Below, piece by piece: positions 33,614 through 36,376 of a DNA stretch of 36,376 nt (the first letter of the stretch is position 1; the number at the start of each line of letters is the position of its first letter). The notes under the pieces are model-generated. The model saw nothing but the letters and a program-made list of their open reading frames with translations, made no database searches and had not been told where the DNA came from. The DNA is taken from NCBI GenBank assembly GCA_020251025.1, contig JADCDI010000127.1, positions 1 to 36,376 of the forward strand, given 5' to 3'. Source of the stretch: Rhodobacter sp. GTDB lineage: Bacteria > Pseudomonadota > Alphaproteobacteria > Rhodobacterales > Rhodobacteraceae. The translations under genes and the position numbers were made by a program.

Positions 33614-33670
33614 GTCAGCGAGCATTGAAGAATAGCCGTCGCCCGTTCCATGGGTGGCGGTTTTTCTTTT
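33614..33670 (+). ncRNA. Candidate short regulatory RNA of the element
   Basis: Between the predicted plus-strand start and the terminator lies a stretch of about 55 bases with no convincing ORF. It is antisense to the region between alpA and the winged-helix gene. By analogy with the P4 CI immunity RNA it could control the replication genes. No expression evidence. Confidence 0.35.
33636..33670 (+). terminator. Rho-independent terminator, plus strand
   Basis: Stem CCGTCGCCC (33636-33644) with GGGTGGCGG (33652-33660), nine pairs including two G-U, 7-base loop, followed by TTTTTCTTTT. On the minus strand the same stem has no good T-run, so it mainly serves plus-strand transcripts. Confidence 0.75.
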
Positions 33671-33882
33671 CAGGCTGCGGTGCGCTGGGCAGCTTCCCAT
33701 TCGGTCACATCGGACCATTTCCACCGCGTCATCTGCGGGGACAGTTTGATCGGCTTGGGAAAGCGATTGACCTTAAGCCAATTCCAGATGGTGGCGCGGT
33801 TCACACCGAAATGCGCGGCAAGCGCGCTGTCGGTGGCATAGGCCGGGCGGGTGGATAGGTCGGGTTCAATGCGTTTTGGCAT
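33670..33882 (-). CDS. alpA: AlpA-family transcriptional regulator / excisionase-like protein
   Basis: A 70-residue MerR-like/AlpA helix-turn-helix protein: TDSALAAHFGVNRATIWNWLKVNRFPKPIKLSPQMTRWKWSDVTEWE. AlpA proteins of P4-like elements activate integrase expression and act in excision. The ATG at 33882 has AAGGGA 10 bases upstream; a GTG six codons earlier lacks one. Its 3' end touches the plus-strand terminator. A dyad (33949-33971) and TGCGT repeats lie upstream and may be its operator. Confidence 0.88.
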   Translation of the reverse strand: MPKRIEPDLSTRPAYATDSALAAHFGVNRATIWNWLKVNRFPKPIKLSPQMTRWKWSDVTEWEAAQRTAA

Positions 33883-33948
33883 GGTGCTGCATCCCTTCAC
33901 GTGTTGCGTTGGGATTCTTATGACGAATCAGCATTGCGTCAGATAGCT

Positions 33949-33971
33949 GCGTAAAACACGTCGTTTTACGC
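33949..33971. promoter_or_regulatory. Inverted repeat between int operon and alpA
   Basis: Perfect 9-bp dyad GCGTAAAAC (33949-33957) and GTTTTACGC (33963-33971), 5-base spacer. It lies just after the stop of the int-coupled unknown gene and before alpA. Three TGCGT motifs occur at about 33905, 33935 and 33948. It may be an operator or a weak transcript end; there is no T-run. Confidence 0.5.
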
Positions 33972-33974
33972 GCC

Positions 33975-34739
33975 CTATTCCTCAGGGTCCACGTCACCGA
34001 AATGGTTAGGAAATTCTCCGAATTTTATCTCCGGCGTAGGCGTGATGGAAAACCCCCCAACCAGTTCGGGCGGCAGGTCGTTTGCCAAGCCCAGAGCAAC
34101 CTGAGTTTCATGTGAAATCATTGAAACATCATTTTCCGCGTCTTCGAAAAGGTGCATTGATCTGGAAAGTGTGCCCAAAGAACATCGCGCAAATGTGCCG
34201 CGTAAACTTAAGCAAGTGACTTCTAGGGCATCCTCGCGTGTCGTACCAATACCTTTTAACTTGCCTGCGTTTATTAGAGCAGCAGTTTCTGACGGGATCG
34301 CAAGTACCCTAAGCAAGTCCCCCTCAGGATGCTTTTGAGCATAGCGGATTAGGCGAAATGTCTCATACCGCTTCCATCGTTTTACTGATTCACGCGCTTC
34401 GGCCAACGGTGATTTGCCACGTCCCTGCCGACCGAGCGGTTGCCCTTGGATCACTTGAACAATGAAATCTCGCAATCCTTCGATTAACCAGTTTGGAAGC
34501 GGAAGGTTACTGGATTGACACGAAAAAAGCGCGTCAAGCAAAGCAAGTTTATTCCCTGCCCTGTAACGGTCATAAGCATCAACTATGTCCATCAGTTCAT
34601 GGGGTAGTATCCGATTCTTTACCTCTGAAACTGGCAAGTAAGTTTCCCTTGCGGCCAGTTCAACAAAGGCTTTTGCCAGCCATGAACCATCGGGCGTATT
34701 GAACCAGACCTTGTTGAAATGCTCGGATTCGTCCGTCAT
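33975..34739 (-). CDS. Unknown protein coupled to integrase
   Basis: A 254-residue soluble protein of no family I recognise. Its ATG overlaps the integrase stop by four bases (ATGA), so the two are translated together. Visible features are RYRAGNKLALLDALFSCQ, the helical LPNWLIEGLRDFIVQVIQ, a basic segment (GRQGRGKSPLAEARESVKRWKRYETFRLIRYAQ) and an acidic C-terminal end (FGDVDPEE). Base composition is clearly more AT-rich than in its neighbours, suggesting separate acquisition. It could be an integration cofactor, a superinfection or defence cargo, or a regulator. Confidence 0.7.
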   Translation of the reverse strand: MTDESEHFNKVWFNTPDGSWLAKAFVELAARETYLPVSEVKNRILPHELMDIVDAYDRYRAGNKLALLDALFSCQSSNLPLPNWLIEGLRDFIVQVIQGQPLGRQGRGKSPLAEARESVKRWKRYETFRLIRYAQKHPEGDLLRVLAIPSETAALINAGKLKGIGTTREDALEVTCLSLRGTFARCSLGTLSRSMHLFEDAENDVSMISHETQVALGLANDLPPELVGGFSITPTPEIKFGEFPNHFGDVDPEE

Positions 34740-36028
34740 TTCTGCAGCCTCACAACCTTGCCCGCTGGTTCCTGCTGACCGAGAAACCCCGCCCATGCCG
34801 CCATCATCGCGCGGCGCTTTTCGATCATGTCGCCCCGCCGATAGGACGCTTCCACGGCATTGCTGATCCGGTGCGCAAGGGCCACCTCGGCCATATCGCC
34901 GGGGTATTGCGTGCGCTCTGCCACCCAATCGCGGAACGTGCTGCGCAGCCCGTGCGGCACGGCAGGACGCTTTGACACGCGGTCCACAAACCCGGCCCGA
35001 TCCGCTGCAACCTCGGCCTCGTGCATCCGCTTCATGGTCGCTGAAAGGGTCATGTCCGAAACCTGCCCACCGCGCGCAGACGGAAACACCAGCGGGTTGC
35101 CGTCATGGCGGGGCAAGTTTTGCAGCAGCGCCACGGCGGCGGCGGACAGCGGAACGCGGTGTTCCCGATCCATTTTCATGCGCTGGGCAGGGATAACCCA
35201 AAGCCCCTTGTCCATGTCGATCTCATCCCAAGCGGCCCCCCTGACTTCCTGCGACCGCGTGGCCGTCAGCACCAGAAGCTGCAGCGCCCTTGCCCCTGTG
35301 CCGTCGCGGCCCTGCAGGGCGGCATACCAGCGCGGCGCGTCATCTATTGCCAAGGCGGGATGGTTGCCTTCCTTGGCGACCTTGGACGCGGCGGGCAGAA
35401 GTTCCTTGAGGTTGCCAGCCCAGCGCGCCGGGTTGTCGCCCGTGCGGTGTCCTGCAACCGTCGCCCATGACAGCACCGCTTCGATCCGACCGCGCAGCCG
35501 CGACGCGGTTTCGGTCTTGTCGGTCCAGAGCGGTTGCAGGACGCGCAGCACATCCTGCGTTGCAATGTCCTGCACCATCATCTTGCCCAGTTCGGGCGTG
35601 GCGTAGCCGTCCAGCGTGTTGCGCCATTGCTGGCGGTGCTTTGGGTTGCGGAACGCGTCCAGCTTCGCTGCAAGGCACTTGTCCACCGCATCGGCAAAGG
35701 ACAGGCCCCGGCTCTGCGCCAGCGCCAGAGCGGCCTTCACCGCCTTGCGCTCTGCAACAGGGTCAATCCCCCGCTCAATCTTGTCGCGGGCGTCACGGGC
35801 CTTTTCACGGGCTTGGGAAAGGGTGACAGCGGGAAACCCACCAAGGCCAATGTCGCGGCGCATGGCACCAACCGTTGCGCGCAACACCCAAGTCTTGCCG
35901 CCTTTGCGCGTGACCTGCAGGTAAAGCCCTGGCACGCCACCGACCGCAACCATGTCATTTGTTTTGCCGCCTGTATGGGTCAGACGCTTTACGTCCAGCG
36001 GCCCCAGTTCCTGCGCAATCCTCGGCAT
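34736..36028 (-). CDS. int: Tyrosine-type site-specific integrase (P4-like, DUF4102)
   Basis: A 430-residue integrase. The N-terminal DUF4102-type arm-binding domain (about 12-95) includes GLYLQVTRKGGKTWVLR and RDIGLGGFPAVTLSQAREKARDAR. The core-binding domain follows (about 110-200). Catalytic residues are Arg258 (TATRSQEVR), Lys284 (RMKMDREHRVPLS), His359 and Arg362 (HGLRSTFRDW), His386 (LAHRIS) and Tyr396 (EASYRRGD), all present, so it should be active. It reads toward the tRNA from the far end of the element, and its start is 158 bases from attR. Confidence 0.95.
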   Translation of the reverse strand: MPRIAQELGPLDVKRLTHTGGKTNDMVAVGGVPGLYLQVTRKGGKTWVLRATVGAMRRDIGLGGFPAVTLSQAREKARDARDKIERGIDPVAERKAVKAALALAQSRGLSFADAVDKCLAAKLDAFRNPKHRQQWRNTLDGYATPELGKMMVQDIATQDVLRVLQPLWTDKTETASRLRGRIEAVLSWATVAGHRTGDNPARWAGNLKELLPAASKVAKEGNHPALAIDDAPRWYAALQGRDGTGARALQLLVLTATRSQEVRGAAWDEIDMDKGLWVIPAQRMKMDREHRVPLSAAAVALLQNLPRHDGNPLVFPSARGGQVSDMTLSATMKRMHEAEVAADRAGFVDRVSKRPAVPHGLRSTFRDWVAERTQYPGDMAEVALAHRISNAVEASYRRGDMIEKRRAMMAAWAGFLGQQEPAGKVVRLQK

Positions 36029-36073
36029 GCTTCATACCCACCAACCTATCCATCTAAGATAAAGGCACAGGAC

Positions 36074-36165
36074 GCAACGGGATGCAACGGGAAACAGCAT
36101 GGCGGAGCATTTTTCTCGGTATTTTAACGCAATATCAGATGCTTACCGGACGGGTTGCAACGGGA
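36074..36165. repeat. Direct repeats GCAACGGGA near attR
   Basis: GCAACGGGA occurs three times in the same direction: 36074-36082, 36084-36092 (10 bases apart, one helical turn) and 36157-36165 (20 bases before the attR core). They lie between the integrase start and attR and are candidate integrase arm sites or int operators. Confidence 0.6.
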
Positions 36166-36185
36166 TTTTCCGCCAGAATGGGGGG

Positions 36186-36199
36186 CTTCGTCTCCGCCA
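36186..36199 (+). repeat. attR
   Basis: Exact 14-base copy of the tRNA-Ser 3' end (CTTCGTCTCCGCCA) without the rest of the tRNA; right boundary of the integrated element. Confidence 0.88.
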
Positions 36200-36220
36200 C
36201 TTGCCGCCACGAAAGCGTAG

Positions 36221-36376
36221 GGCTCTGTTGCGCAAGTCACCTGACGACCGAGGTACCCCTTTCCCCGGACAGACTTATCCCACGGCCTCTGTGACGGGGA
36301 TGCCGAGCGCGGTGTAGCCGTTGAGGACGCCTATGCGGACCTGGAGTTCGGCAACCTGACGGTCGAAGTCCCGTGC
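36221..36376 (-). mobile_element. End of an insertion sequence, cut by the window edge
   Basis: The string GGCTCTGTTGCGCAAGTCAC at 36221-36240 looks like the terminal repeat of an IS5/IS903-type (or IS6-type) element, and a transposase C-terminus reads into it from the right. It starts 21 bases beyond attR. The other end is outside the window. Confidence 0.6.
36275..36376 (-). CDS. Transposase C-terminal end (partial)
   Basis: Thirty-three codons, open at the window edge, ending VLNGYTALGIPVTEAVG and TAA. The preceding ARDFDRQVAELQVRIG matches the style of IS5-family transposase C-termini common in Rhodobacteraceae. The stop is 35 bases inside the presumed terminal repeat. Family assignment is tentative because only the tail is visible. 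Confidence 0.6.
   Translation of the reverse strand, partial: ARDFDRQVAELQVRIGVLNGYTALGIPVTEAVG

Larger units (their letters stand above)
31247..36199. mobile_element. Small integrative element (about 4.95 kb) in tRNA-Ser
   Basis: Bounded by 14-base direct repeats of the tRNA-Ser end. It carries, from right to left on the minus strand, a tyrosine integrase, a coupled unknown protein, an AlpA regulator, a winged-helix protein, a 33-residue protein, a PrimPol primase and a membrane protein. No terminase, capsid, portal, relaxase or known defence gene is seen. The content is closest to the integration/replication core of P4-like satellites. Integrase lies at the end distal to the intact tRNA. 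Confidence 0.85.

Noticed and set aside
33440-33628. 62-codon plus-strand frame over the winged-helix gene start
   Set aside because: It is antisense to the winged-helix coding region, with no ribosome site; the plus-strand signal there is better explained as a short RNA.

Overview
The window is chromosomal DNA of high GC content from an alphaproteobacterium, almost certainly Rhodobacteraceae (Rhodobacter/Paracoccus-like). The main evidence is a gcrA cell-cycle regulator, an opgGIHC periplasmic-glucan operon and a smo/mtlK sorbitol-mannitol cluster, the latter two in the layouts described from Rhodobacter sphaeroides. Species cannot be fixed from the sequence alone.

Layout. 1-688 is non-coding and holds a 240-bp tandem duplication rich in inverted repeats. 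689-6713 carries meaB (minus), then DUF3108, hrpB and an MFS transporter (plus), then a DUF1993 gene (minus). 6923-9277 is the arginine operon argD-argF (minus), preceded by an arginine-rich 17-codon leader ORF. 9628-10227 is gcrA. 10430-14025 is a tightly overlapping troABCD/mntABCD-type metal-uptake operon whose putative promoter is covered by two identical-pattern palindromes, followed by hisB-hisH. 15497-20217 is opgG-opgI-opgH-opgC (minus). 20581-28651 is the polyol region (minus): a HAD phosphatase and the SorC-type regulator smoC, then smoE-F-G-K-S-mtlK from its own promoter. 28818-30548 is a SulP transporter with a STAS domain.

The most interesting part is 31171-36199. An intact tRNA-Ser(GCU) at 31171-31260 supplies the left attachment site of an integrated element of about 4.95 kb. 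A 14-base copy of the tRNA 3' end recurs at 36186-36199. Between the two lie a tyrosine integrase, an unknown protein translationally coupled to it, an AlpA-type regulator, a winged-helix protein, a 33-residue micro-protein, a PrimPol-type primase and a small membrane protein, all on the minus strand. The set int + alpA + primase resembles P4-like satellites reduced to integration and replication functions, with no recognisable capsid, packaging or mobilisation gene. A plus-strand promoter and terminator in the control region could define a short regulatory RNA. The end of an insertion sequence abuts the right side.

How the genes work together. MeaB protects methylmalonyl-CoA mutase. ArgD and ArgF perform two steps of arginine synthesis. 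HisB and HisH belong to histidine synthesis. OpgG/H/C build and decorate osmoregulated periplasmic glucans. SmoEFGK imports polyols, which SmoS and MtlK oxidise to ketoses under SmoC control. All calls come from reading the sequence; no database search was run.
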